Assembly: GCA_947461225.1 (NCBI GenBank)
Contig: CANHJV010000005.1
Coordinates: 1-52,063, forward strand
Origin: Gemmatimonadota bacterium
GTDB taxonomy: Bacteria > Gemmatimonadota > Gemmatimonadetes > Gemmatimonadales > Gemmatimonadaceae
DNA: 52,063 nucleotides
Direction: 5' to 3'
Shown here: in pieces, positions 15,450-24,412 of the stretch
Layout: every line of letters begins with the position of its first letter
How positions within the stretch are numbered: position 1 is the first letter of the stretch
Notes under the pieces: generated by a model
Told to the model about the DNA's origin: nothing
Seen by the model: the letters and a program-made list of their open reading frames with translations, nothing else
The model's database searches: none
Made by a program: the position numbers and the translations under genes

Positions 15450-17143
15450 GCGCTCACCGCTGCGTTCGATCCGTTGCCTGCGGCTTTCGCGGCCTGTTCC
15501 CGCTTCATCTGTAGCGCCAGCGCCCGGCGCGCGCCGCGATCGGCCCACCAATCACGGAGCCCACCGCCGCGCGAGGTATCCGTCGTCGATTCCACCCGCC
15601 ACAAGAGCACCACACCGGCCAGCGTGAAGATGGCATTCGCGATCCACATCGCGATCGATGCCGGCACCATGCCCTTGTCGGCCAGCGCTTCGCCACCCAT
15701 CAAACAGACGTAATACAACCCGAACACGCCAATGCTCACGCCAATCGTCGCGCCCACCCCGCCGCGCGGAAACCGCAGCGCGATCGGCGGGCCGAACAAC
15801 ACGAACACGAAACAGGCAAACGAGAGCGCGAACTTCTTGTGGATCTCGACGGTGAGGCCGTCGAGTCCTTCACGTGACGCCACCAGCTGCGCATCGGCCG
15901 CGTTCATCGCGCCGCGATACACGGTGAGGGTGTCGGGCGTCGGCGGCAGCGGTGCTGCCGGCGCGACCGTGGGTGGCGTCAGCACTGCCGCGCCGAGGGT
16001 GTCTCTCAGGGTGTCTCTGAGCGTATCGCCCGCGGGCGTGACGGCGGGCGTGACGGCGGGCGTGACGGCGGGCGTGACGGCGGGCGTGACGGCGGGCGTG
16101 ACGGCGGGCGTGACGGCGGGCGTGACCACCGGCGCTTGCGGGGTGGGGGGCACGACGGGCGCCTGCGCCTTGGCTTTCTTGGGGAGAAAGAGCGACGGCA
16201 ACGTGACGCAATAGAAGCGCGCTAATCCTTCCTGAACGGGCCGGTCACGCGGCGCCCTGAGCGTCTTGGTGCCCGGTGCGACCAGTCGGCTGGCGTACAT
16301 GATGTATTCCTGCCGCACCCGCCGGAACTCCAACGCGTCGACGGCGTACCGCCGGTGCATTTCGCACACGGTCATCTCGCGGTCGCTGCGGAAATCATCG
16401 TTGCTGGTGCTCTCGAAGCCGCGCGTGATGCCGCGCACCTTCACGGTCTGATCCATGAAGAAGCTGCGCTGTAGCCGCTTGGGGTCACCGCGCACGAATT
16501 CCTGTGAGTAGCCGTCGAACAGCTGCAGCAGCAGGTCCTGCCCGTTCTTGGTCAGCGAGAACACGCCGCTGTCGGCGTAGATCGTCTTGCGCTCCGGCCC
16601 CTTGGTGAGATCGTAGATCACGACGTCGTACATCTTGTTCGTGTTCGCGTCGCTGCGGGCGATCCGCAGGAAGAACTGGTCCGTGACCGCATTCATTGCC
16701 TGGTCTCGCAAGGCGAGCGTCGGCTTCGTTTTCGCGATATCGTTCTGCAAAATGCGCAGTTGGTGGTTGGCGCGCGGCAGTACCTGATCGTTGAACGCGA
16801 CCATCGCGATCGACAACAGGAAGGCGCAGGCCAACACCGGCAGCATCAGGGTGCGGACACGCACACCACTCGCCTTGAAGGCGGTGATCTCGTGTTCGGC
16901 GGCCATACGGCCGAAGGTGAACAAGGTCGCCACGAGCACGGCCATCGGCATCGTCATCGCGATGGTGAATGGCAGCGAGAGGACGAAGAATTTGCCGATG
17001 GCCGACCAGGGGAGTCCCTTGCCGGCAAGGTTCGCGAGCTGGCGCGCGACGTACTGCAGCATAAGCAGCGACGTCAGCGCAGACAGCGCAAACAGGAGAG
17101 GTCCGACGTGCTCGCGCACGACATAGCGGGTAACAAGCTTCAC
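15446..17143 (-). CDS. lptF: LPS export permease LptF with repeat-bearing insertion
   Basis: The predicted protein has 565 residues, against about 360-400 usual for YjgP/YjgQ proteins. The first three helices include EHEITAFKASGVRVRTLMLP, the LptB-coupling motif. A periplasmic jellyroll follows, then an insertion of roughly 130-140 residues (about 290-425), and then the last helices (RFPRGGVGATIGVSIGVF). The insertion is Pro/Thr/Val/Ala-rich and holds eight tandem TPAV units (about 340-371) and a DTLR repeat. It is probably a flexible periplasmic linker, so repeat number may vary between strains. The start is a GTG at 17143 preceded by AAGGA nine bases away. It is the first gene of the lptF-lptG-mlaE-mlaD operon, 61 bases from the divergent sprA. 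Confidence 0.9.
   Translation of the reverse strand: MKLVTRYVVREHVGPLLFALSALTSLLMLQYVARQLANLAGKGLPWSAIGKFFVLSLPFTIAMTMPMAVLVATLFTFGRMAAEHEITAFKASGVRVRTLMLPVLACAFLLSIAMVAFNDQVLPRANHQLRILQNDIAKTKPTLALRDQAMNAVTDQFFLRIARSDANTNKMYDVVIYDLTKGPERKTIYADSGVFSLTKNGQDLLLQLFDGYSQEFVRGDPKRLQRSFFMDQTVKVRGITRGFESTSNDDFRSDREMTVCEMHRRYAVDALEFRRVRQEYIMYASRLVAPGTKTLRAPRDRPVQEGLARFYCVTLPSLFLPKKAKAQAPVVPPTPQAPVVTPAVTPAVTPAVTPAVTPAVTPAVTPAVTPAGDTLRDTLRDTLGAAVLTPPTVAPAAPLPPTPDTLTVYRGAMNAADAQLVASREGLDGLTVEIHKKFALSFACFVFVLFGPPIALRFPRGGVGATIGVSIGVFGLYYVCLMGGEALADKGMVPASIAMWIANAIFTLAGVVLLWRVESTTDTSRGGGLRDWWADRGARRALALQMKREQAAKAAGNGSNAAVSA
16032..16127 (-). repeat. 12-bp tandem repeat (8 units) inside lptF
   Basis: There are eight head-to-tail copies of gcgggcgtgacg on the plus strand, the last ending in c. 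In lptF they read TPAV repeatedly. Unit gain or loss keeps the reading frame. Confidence 0.98.
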
Positions 17144-17191
17144 GACGTAAATTCCTTAGTGACCACCCGCATTATCAAGGGCGCGTCGGCC

Positions 17192-17197
17192 TAGAGT
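17192..17197 (+). promoter_or_regulatory. -10 box (TAGAGT) for leaderless sprA
   Basis: TAGAGT ends 7 bases before the ATG at 17205 and no Shine-Dalgarno sequence is present. It lies in the 61-bp divergent gap shared with lptF. Confidence 0.5.
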
Positions 17198-17204
17198 CGA
17201 CAAT

Positions 17205-20200
17205 ATGCGCTCGCAGTTTTTGACCGTACGGCGGCGACAGGGCTGGCCGCTGGTACCCCACGACCGGAGTTCGGTGCGCAGGCAGCTCCAGACATGGGCG
17301 CTCGCGGCCTGGCCTATGGCATGGTCCATGGCATGGCCGGTGGCGTTGCTCACCGCCGCTGTGCTGGTCGCAGCTCCGCTTGAGGCGCAGCAGGTCGCTC
17401 CTCGGCCCGCGCAAATGCCCTCAGGGGCGCGCCTGGCCGCGGATTCGCTGCGCCTCAAGGTCCCCTCCATCCTCGGCCCCTTTGGGGTCGCTACGGCCTT
17501 GCGCCCCGATCCCGCCTGGGTCGCCGATCGCGCGGTCGCCATCGCCCGTCGCCGCCGCGAGGAGCGGATCGTGGCCCGTTGGGGACAAACCGTCGTCCGC
17601 GGGCTCGCGTCGCCCGGTCCGACCGTCGCCGACCGGTCTGACGGTGGCCCGCCCCCCGGCGCCCTGGTGCCCCTCGCCCCGCAACGCCGGGCGGGGGCCG
17701 ATGCCGCCACCCAGATCGCCACCGACCTGCTGGGCGATATCGGCGACCTTGGGATCTCCCTCCAGTCGCGCCTCGAGTCGAAGGTGCAGCGCAGCCGCAA
17801 CGAGCGATGCACCACCGCGCAGCTCACCATCCTCGGCAACAACTGCTTCGGCATCTTTCAGCCCGCCTTCGACTTTCAATTCAACGTGCGCACCGGCGGC
17901 GTCGTGGCCGATCGCGTGTATGTGAATGTCGACTACGACTCGCAGCGCGAGTTCGATGCGTCGAACAACATCTCGGTGCGCTATCAAGGGAAGTCGGACG
18001 AAGCCCTGCAGACGCTCGAAGTGGGCAACGTCACCTTTCAGCCGCCGGCCTCGCGCTTCCTGACGTCGGGCATCCCGTCGGGCAACTACGGCATCCAGGC
18101 CACCGGACAGATCGGCCCCATGCGCTTCACCTCCATCGTGGCGCAACAGAAGGGCAATGTCTCCAAGGACAACGTCTTCACGATCGGTGAACGCTCGCAA
18201 CAGCAAGTTGATCGCGTGATCGAAGACATTCAGGTGGAAACGCGCCGTTTCTTCTTCACCATCGATCCGCGCCTGCTGGGCGGCTACCCGAACATCGATC
18301 TGTTGAATCGGCAGCAGATGCAGCAGCTGGCGGCGTCGCTCCCCGATTCGGTGCGACCGGCGCGATTGTACGTGTATCGCCAGCTCATCGGCGCCGCGAA
18401 CCAGAATCCGCGCGGCCCACAGTTCTCGGTGCGCGGGGCGCGCAATCCGTCGCGGCAGATCTATGAAGTCTTGCGCGAGAACGTGGACTACTATGTTGAC
18501 CCGTCGCAGCTCTGGATCGCGCTGGTGCGCCCGCTCAATCCCAACAACGAGCGGTTGGCCGTGGCGTACGAAGTGAATGTGGCGGGCAGGCCGGGGCGGA
18601 ACGTGAACACCGGCGGCACGCCCGACATCGAGTTCACCGCCGATCCGCAGTACGCGAATCTGCTCTGGGAACCGGAACTGCAGCCCACCAACACCGCCTA
18701 CTTCCTGCGTGAGCTGAAGTCGGTGTATCGCTTGGGCGGTGAAGATCTGCAGCGACAGACGATCAAACTCAAACTCGTGACCGGCACCTCCGGCGACCAG
18801 GAGAAGCCGATCGACGCGTCGCGTGGCGAGACGTATCTGCAGCTGTTCGGCCTCTCGCAGGCGACCAACTCGGCGGCCTTCGACGTCGAGAACCGCGTCT
18901 GGCCACGCCCCAATGATCCGAATACGCTGGCGTCGTTCGCCGGCGGCAACGGACAGCAGAAGCTGATCCGCGACTACTTCGTGTTCTATCCGTCGCTGCA
19001 GCCGTTCGCGCGCGGCGGACTGGCGCAGCCGCTGGCCAATCCCGCCAACGACACGCTGTACCGGTATCCCAACGAATACCTGTACTCGTCGCAGCGGCCG
19101 CAGGCGATCTATCGCATGGTGGCCAGCTACCTCTCCGAAGGCGGTGGTAGCACCCAGTCCATCAAGCTCAGCACGATTCAGGTGCGCCCCAACTCCGAGC
19201 GCGTGTCGCTCGACGGCCGCTTGCTGACGAAGACCACGGACTACGAGATCGATTACGACCTCGGCATGATCACCTTCAATCGGCCGGATACCCTGTTCGC
19301 CACGCCGAGGCAGGTGTCGGTGCGCTACGAGGAGAACCCGCTGTTCGCCGCGGCGCCCACCACCATTCTGGGGTTTGCGTCGCAGTTCCCGCTCGAGAAC
19401 GGTCAGCTGGCCTTCACCGCCATCTCGCAGAGCCAGCGCTCGGGATACAACCGACCGCCGCTGGGCTTCGAGCCGGTGGGCTCGCTCGTGGCTGGCGTGA
19501 CCGGCAATCTCGCGTGGGATGCCCCGCTGCTCACGCGCGCGCTCGGCAAGCTCCCGTTCAAGCAGAGCGCCACGCCGTCGCGCGTGAGCCTGCAGGGCGA
19601 GTTCGCGATGAGCAAGCCGCAGCCGAATGCCGCGGGGCAGGCGTACCTCGAATCGTTCGAGGGCGAAGGGGCGATTCCCGGTATCTCGCTCTCCGAAGGC
19701 TCCTGGTACTACAGCTCGCGCCCGTCGCTCGGCAACACGCTGGCCGCGCGCTTCGGGAGCAGCACGTTCTCGGTGAACCGCGCGGCCACGATGGCGTTCC
19801 AGAACAACGGGGTCGACGTGGGCGGCAACTTCATCCAGTTCAATATCCAGCAGATCGATCCGTCGGTGCGCATCGTGGGCAGCGGCGTGCAAGCGGCCGA
19901 GCAGCTGCTGTGGATGACGCTGTATCCGCTCAAGACCGGCGGCATCTTCGATTTCGAGCCGGGCACCGCCAAGCGCCGGTTCGCCTGGACGGTCGGCGAC
20001 AACACGCTGGTGGGCAACACCCCAACCGGACGGCGCTGGCGCTCGCTGCGCACGGTCATCAATCCCAGTGGCGCCGATCTCTCGCGCACGGAGAATATCG
20101 AGTTCTTTGCGCTCGTGCAGTCGGAGCAGTCGAAGGTGAAGCGCAATCCCACGCTGGTGTTCGACTTCGGTGAGATCAGCGAGAATAGCGTGGCGTTCGC

Positions 20201-23200
20201 ACCCGAAACGCTCACCGTGAATGCGCCGGTGCGTGCGGGACTCCCTGCCGACTCCACCTATCGCGGCAAGCGGCTGGTGGGCTTCGATCGCTTCGATTCC
20301 GAACGCGATAAGTTCTCGCGTGCATTCAATGCGGTCGAGAACGACAAAGGATTACCCGGCGACGTGGCGGATACGCTCGTGGTCGTGAATCGCACCGGCC
20401 CGTCGCCGGTGATCTCGACGCAGAACAAGGTCGCGATCTGCACGCAGGCCGTGCAGATCGTACAGGTCCTCGGCGACAGCCGCGCGAATTGCGGCGCGCG
20501 CAACAACCGGCTCGACGAAGAGGATATCGATCTCGACGGCCAGCTGAACATCCCCAACGCCGCCATCGATCAGGAGCAGTACAAGCGTTTCGTGGTCGAC
20601 CTGGCGGACAAGCGCAATTGGACGCGCGTGGGCAAGTGCTATCAGCAGCAGGACTCAACGGTGAACGGCGTGGTCAGCGATTCGCTCTGCTGGGTGCAGG
20701 TGCGTCTCAACTGGCGCGCGCCGGCCGAAGAGCAGAACAGTCCCAACGACCGGCGTGTGCGCGCGTTGCGGCTCACGATGGTGTCGAGCGCCGAGTCGGC
20801 CGACGATGCGTTCGTGCGTGTGGCGCTGACGCGACTCAAGCTGGTTGGCGCGCCGTGGCTCAAGCGCAGCGTCGAACCGCTGTCGGGGATGGCTGGCGAC
20901 TCCGCCGGTGTGATCGGCGGCTACGTGATCGCCAGTGTGATCGGCACGCTCGACTCCACCTCGTTGGTGCCGTACACGCCGCCGCCGGGTGTCATCGAGG
21001 CGCCGGAGAACCGGCAAACCGGTTACGAGAACAACCGACTGCAGGTGAACGAACGCGCGCTGCGATTGCAGGCGGGTATCCCGGGCCGTCAGTTCCGTCC
21101 GTTCGATCGGGCCGAAGCGTTTTTTCGCTTCCAAGAGGGCACCAAGACCTTCATGGGCTACAAAACCCTGCGCTTGTGGATGCGCGGCCGCGGCAACGGG
21201 TGGGGGCAGAACGGGGAGTTGAATGGCTACGTGAAGATCGGCCGTGACGAGAACAACTTCTACATGTATCGCACGCCGGTGAACGCGGGTGTGGGGCTCA
21301 GTGCGTGGGAGCCCGAGGTGCGGGTCGATCTGCAGAAATTCCAGATCTTGCGTGCACAGCTCGAGAACAACTTTCTGAAAGGCTCCACCGACTCGGTGTC
21401 CTGTTCCGGCGCCGACCTCGAACTGATCCGTCGTTCGGGCTTGCCGCGTGGCGTGGCGGTGCGTCGCTATGCCGTATGTCAGGATGGCTACATCGTGTAC
21501 AGCGCCGATCCCACCGTGACGCCACCCAATCTGGCCGGCGTGCAGGAAATGGCGGTGGGCCTGGTGCGCGTGGATAGTGTGCCGCGTGGTGGCACCGGCA
21601 TCATGAGTAACGACACGCTCGAACTGTGGATCAACGACATTCGCCTCGCCGATGTGGTGGATGACATCGGATTCGCCGGTGAGCTCGGCCTGGCGGTGAA
21701 TGCCGGCGATCTCGCCGACTTCCGCATGAATGTGAGTCGTCGCGATCCCAATTTCCGTCAGCTCAATGAAACGCCGTCGTTCCTCACCACGAGCGGCGTG
21801 AGCGTGGGCACCACGCTGCATCTTGAGCGGATGTTGCCGCAACGACTGGGCATCGTGATGCCGTTCAGCGTGGACTACGTGGGCAGTGGGGTCGATCAGC
21901 TGTTCATCAATCGCACCGACGTGCGCGCCAATGGCATTCAGGGGCTGCGCAATCCCAGTGATCGGCGCCTGAACTATTCACTCGCGTTGCGACGGGCGAC
22001 GCCGATGGGTGGCGGATGGTATGCCCCACTGGTAAATGGCCTCGCACTCAACGGTACATGGTCGAACGCCGCGTCGCAGAGCGCGTTTCAGGAAGCGACG
22101 AACAGCGCGTATGCGTTTGGGGCGTCGCTCAATCTGTCCGGCGACCGCCGCGAGTCGAAGTTGCCGCGGGTGGTCGATGCGCTGTTCGGCATCCTGCCGC
22201 GCGGCCTGCGTGAGAGCGACGCGATTCGGAACTTTCGTGGACAGCGATTGCGCTGGTCGCCCACCGCCTTCCGTTTGTCGAGTTCCTTGGCACGCAACGC
22301 GAACTCGAGCACGTCGTTCACGAAGGCGGCCGAGTCGCCCACGGATACCGGTCAGGTCGCGAACGGACTCACGCACTTCTGGCAGAACAGCGGCACCCTC
22401 GAGTTCCGCCCGTCGGCCGGCCTGACGGCCTCCATGAACGCGCGGCAGCTGCTGGACCTACGTGACTACCGCACCACGTCCGTATTGCCCGACAGCACCG
22501 ATCGCGGGCAGGCCGCGGCCGCTGAGCGGTTACAGCTGCTGGGTACCACGCTGGGGCTCGAGCGCGAGCGTTCGCTCACGTCGGCCATCCTGTTTCAGCC
22601 CACACTCGCCGTGTGGCTGCGACCGCGCATCGACTTCAACTCCACGTTCAACCTGAACAAGGATCCGAACGCGCGCGCGCTGTTGCGCGAGCAGGACTCC
22701 ACCGGGGCGTATCGCCTGCCCAAGCGGCTGGGGGCGGCCCAGACCCTCAGCACCGGCACCACCTTCGACTTCGGTCGCCTGATCACCACGCGCACCAAGG
22801 AGAAGACGCTGGTGAATCGATTCGGGCGGATGTTCGCGCCCATCGACGTGTCGTGGCAGCAGAGCCTCACGTCGAACTACGACAACACCGCGTTCATTCC
22901 CGGCTGGGGGTATCAGGCGGGGCTGGGTAGCATTCAGTCGTTCCGTGGACTCGACTCACGGCTGGCTACCACGGCCGGGCGGCTGCGTCGCGCCACCGCC
23001 ACGGGCTCGTTGAACTTGCCCTTCTCGCTCACCGTACAATCCCGCTTCGAGAACGGCACCACCGAAACGTGGACCCGGCGGACGTTCGACGGATTCCAAG
23101 CGGTCATCACCAGCACGCAGCTGGTGAAGCCCGATTACTCCGTGCGCTGGAGCTGGCGGCCGGTCCGGCTGCGGAAGGTGATCACCATGCTGAACGTGAA

Positions 23201-23762
23201 CGGGCGCTATCTCGTGAGCGAACAGGAAACGATGATCCCCAACGAGACCGGCGGCCTGGCCGACCGCAGCCGGACCACGGCGCGTAGTCAGCCGCTGTCG
23301 GGTGCGATCACCTGGGCCTTCCTGGGCGGACTGACCACCAATGCGTCGCTCGACCGCACCCATCGCGAAGACAGTCGCCCCGGATCGCTCACCAACGGCG
23401 ACACCCGGCGCATGGCGTTCGACGTGGCACGGCGCTTCAAGGTGCCCAAGCGCTTCACCGCGCGGAACGCCACCGTGCGCACGTCGCTCTCGTATCAGAG
23501 TGAGGCGTCGCAGTCGATCGTGCAGGGATCGTCGTCCTCCAATGCGGCCGGTGACGTGGTCACGATTCCCCCGTCGGTGCTCACCGACAACGGCCGTCGG
23601 GCGTTCAACTTCAACGCCGATACCGATCTGTCCGAGCTCCTCACGTTCAGTCTCACCGGATCGCGGGTGGTCAATTTCGACCGCAACTTCAACCGACAGA
23701 CGTCGAACCTGATCTTCAGTGCGGTGCTGCAGCTCCGGTTCTTCGCGGGTGATCTGAAGTAG
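17205..23762 (+). CDS. sprA: SprA-family giant outer-membrane protein
   Basis: The predicted protein has 2185 residues. A basic N-terminus and hydrophobic signal (about 35-62, ending PLEAQQ) lead to a very long beta-rich protein. Features typical of SprA (Sov) proteins are the early repeat of DIEFTADPQYANLLWEPEL-type segments, RVSLDGRLLTKTTDYEIDYD followed by GMITFNRPD, and repeated beta-strand pairs to the C-terminus, which ends in RFFAGDLK. In Bacteroidota, SprA is the roughly 36-strand translocon of the type IX secretion system and is about 2400 residues long. Here it is slightly shorter and no other type IX component (GldKLMN, PorV) is nearby. It is expected in the outer membrane as an export channel. 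The ATG at 17205 is supported by a -10 box. It is divergent from the lpt/mla operon. Confidence 0.85.
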   Translation: MRSQFLTVRRRQGWPLVPHDRSSVRRQLQTWALAAWPMAWSMAWPVALLTAAVLVAAPLEAQQVAPRPAQMPSGARLAADSLRLKVPSILGPFGVATALRPDPAWVADRAVAIARRRREERIVARWGQTVVRGLASPGPTVADRSDGGPPPGALVPLAPQRRAGADAATQIATDLLGDIGDLGISLQSRLESKVQRSRNERCTTAQLTILGNNCFGIFQPAFDFQFNVRTGGVVADRVYVNVDYDSQREFDASNNISVRYQGKSDEALQTLEVGNVTFQPPASRFLTSGIPSGNYGIQATGQIGPMRFTSIVAQQKGNVSKDNVFTIGERSQQQVDRVIEDIQVETRRFFFTIDPRLLGGYPNIDLLNRQQMQQLAASLPDSVRPARLYVYRQLIGAANQNPRGPQFSVRGARNPSRQIYEVLRENVDYYVDPSQLWIALVRPLNPNNERLAVAYEVNVAGRPGRNVNTGGTPDIEFTADPQYANLLWEPELQPTNTAYFLRELKSVYRLGGEDLQRQTIKLKLVTGTSGDQEKPIDASRGETYLQLFGLSQATNSAAFDVENRVWPRPNDPNTLASFAGGNGQQKLIRDYFVFYPSLQPFARGGLAQPLANPANDTLYRYPNEYLYSSQRPQAIYRMVASYLSEGGGSTQSIKLSTIQVRPNSERVSLDGRLLTKTTDYEIDYDLGMITFNRPDTLFATPRQVSVRYEENPLFAAAPTTILGFASQFPLENGQLAFTAISQSQRSGYNRPPLGFEPVGSLVAGVTGNLAWDAPLLTRALGKLPFKQSATPSRVSLQGEFAMSKPQPNAAGQAYLESFEGEGAIPGISLSEGSWYYSSRPSLGNTLAARFGSSTFSVNRAATMAFQNNGVDVGGNFIQFNIQQIDPSVRIVGSGVQAAEQLLWMTLYPLKTGGIFDFEPGTAKRRFAWTVGDNTLVGNTPTGRRWRSLRTVINPSGADLSRTENIEFFALVQSEQSKVKRNPTLVFDFGEISENSVAFAPETLTVNAPVRAGLPADSTYRGKRLVGFDRFDSERDKFSRAFNAVENDKGLPGDVADTLVVVNRTGPSPVISTQNKVAICTQAVQIVQVLGDSRANCGARNNRLDEEDIDLDGQLNIPNAAIDQEQYKRFVVDLADKRNWTRVGKCYQQQDSTVNGVVSDSLCWVQVRLNWRAPAEEQNSPNDRRVRALRLTMVSSAESADDAFVRVALTRLKLVGAPWLKRSVEPLSGMAGDSAGVIGGYVIASVIGTLDSTSLVPYTPPPGVIEAPENRQTGYENNRLQVNERALRLQAGIPGRQFRPFDRAEAFFRFQEGTKTFMGYKTLRLWMRGRGNGWGQNGELNGYVKIGRDENNFYMYRTPVNAGVGLSAWEPEVRVDLQKFQILRAQLENNFLKGSTDSVSCSGADLELIRRSGLPRGVAVRRYAVCQDGYIVYSADPTVTPPNLAGVQEMAVGLVRVDSVPRGGTGIMSNDTLELWINDIRLADVVDDIGFAGELGLAVNAGDLADFRMNVSRRDPNFRQLNETPSFLTTSGVSVGTTLHLERMLPQRLGIVMPFSVDYVGSGVDQLFINRTDVRANGIQGLRNPSDRRLNYSLALRRATPMGGGWYAPLVNGLALNGTWSNAASQSAFQEATNSAYAFGASLNLSGDRRESKLPRVVDALFGILPRGLRESDAIRNFRGQRLRWSPTAFRLSSSLARNANSSTSFTKAAESPTDTGQVANGLTHFWQNSGTLEFRPSAGLTASMNARQLLDLRDYRTTSVLPDSTDRGQAAAAERLQLLGTTLGLERERSLTSAILFQPTLAVWLRPRIDFNSTFNLNKDPNARALLREQDSTGAYRLPKRLGAAQTLSTGTTFDFGRLITTRTKEKTLVNRFGRMFAPIDVSWQQSLTSNYDNTAFIPGWGYQAGLGSIQSFRGLDSRLATTAGRLRRATATGSLNLPFSLTVQSRFENGTTETWTRRTFDGFQAVITSTQLVKPDYSVRWSWRPVRLRKVITMLNVNGRYLVSEQETMIPNETGGLADRSRTTARSQPLSGAITWAFLGGLTTNASLDRTHREDSRPGSLTNGDTRRMAFDVARRFKVPKRFTARNATVRTSLSYQSEASQSIVQGSSSSNAAGDVVTIPPSVLTDNGRRAFNFNADTDLSELLTFSLTGSRVVNFDRNFNRQTSNLIFSAVLQLRFFAGDLK

Positions 23763-23779
23763 TTCCTGTTCCCGCGGGC

Positions 23780-23797
23780 GCATCATATAGATGATGC
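23780..23797. terminator. hairpin after sprA, possible terminator
   Basis: GCATCAT and ATGATGC form a 7-bp stem around ATAG, 17 bases after the sprA stop. There is no T-tract, so termination is uncertain. Confidence 0.35.
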
Positions 23798-23836
23798 TGG
23801 CGTTGTGCGGGTTACCGCAGCGGCGTGGGCTGTCAC

Positions 23837-23842
23837 TACCGT
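23837..23842 (+). promoter_or_regulatory. -10 box (TACCGT) for leaderless comEA
   Basis: TACCGT ends 6 bases before the ATG at 23849. This supports that ATG over one 24 bases upstream (23825) in the same frame. Confidence 0.5.
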
Positions 23843-23848
23843 GGCGTC

Positions 23849-24397
23849 ATGCCCACGCCCGCGGAACGACAGGCCCTCCTGTTTCTTGCCGCCGTCGCCG
23901 TCATCGGTGGCGGTGTGCGGGCGGCCGGCACGCGGGCACTCGCCCGCGATGTCGCCGAGGCGGATCGGAGGGCGGTCCCCAACGCCGACCTGGCCACCCG
24001 CGCTCTCGACGCCCAGATCGCGGCGGTCGACTCCGCCCGCCGACGCGGTCGGGCCAATTCGGCCACCGCGCGTACCAGATCAAGCCGGAAGCGGACGGCG
24101 TCGACACTACCCAAGGGACGTGTGTCCGAGCCGGTGTCGTGGATCGACGTGAACGACGCGTCGGCCGCGGAACTGGAGCGGCTGCCACGCGTCGGCCCAG
24201 CGCTCGCCGCCCGAATCGTTGCGTGGCGCGAGCAACACGGTCCATTCACGTCGATGGAAAGCCTCCGTCACGTGCGTGGCATCGGGCCGGCGACGGCACG
24301 GATACTCGCCCCTCTGGTGACGTTTTCCGGCAGGCACAGTCCATTCCAAAGTGAGGCTCCTGCCTCGTCCACTCCACGCGTGCCGAACCCGTCTTAA
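23849..24397 (+). CDS. comEA: ComEA-like helix-hairpin-helix DNA-binding protein
   Basis: The predicted protein has 182 residues. One N-terminal membrane helix (about 8-24) anchors the protein, followed by a basic, Ala/Arg-rich linker (about 40-95). A tandem helix-hairpin-helix domain (about 100-160) has IDVNDASAAELERLPRVGP and then LRHVRGIGPATARIL, the ComEA pattern for non-specific double-stranded DNA binding. ComEA receives incoming DNA in the periplasm during natural transformation. It lies 15 bases upstream of pilB, so the cluster links DNA uptake with pilus motors. The C-terminal 20 residues are Ser/Pro-rich. The start is set by the TACCGT box. It could instead be a generic HhH protein, but the anchor and position favour ComEA. 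Confidence 0.82.
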   Translation: MPTPAERQALLFLAAVAVIGGGVRAAGTRALARDVAEADRRAVPNADLATRALDAQIAAVDSARRRGRANSATARTRSSRKRTASTLPKGRVSEPVSWIDVNDASAAELERLPRVGPALAARIVAWREQHGPFTSMESLRHVRGIGPATARILAPLVTFSGRHSPFQSEAPASSTPRVPNPS

Positions 24398-24412
24398 GCG
24401 AAATCTGTACCC

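Noticed and set aside
16032-16127. Repeat array that could be mistaken for a CRISPR
   Set aside because: The units are 12 bp, contiguous without spacers, and translate in frame as TPAV within lptF.
17421-19892. Minus-strand frame of 823 codons inside sprA
   Set aside because: It is an antisense shadow in high-GC sequence with shadow-type composition; sprA shows continuous family features across the region.
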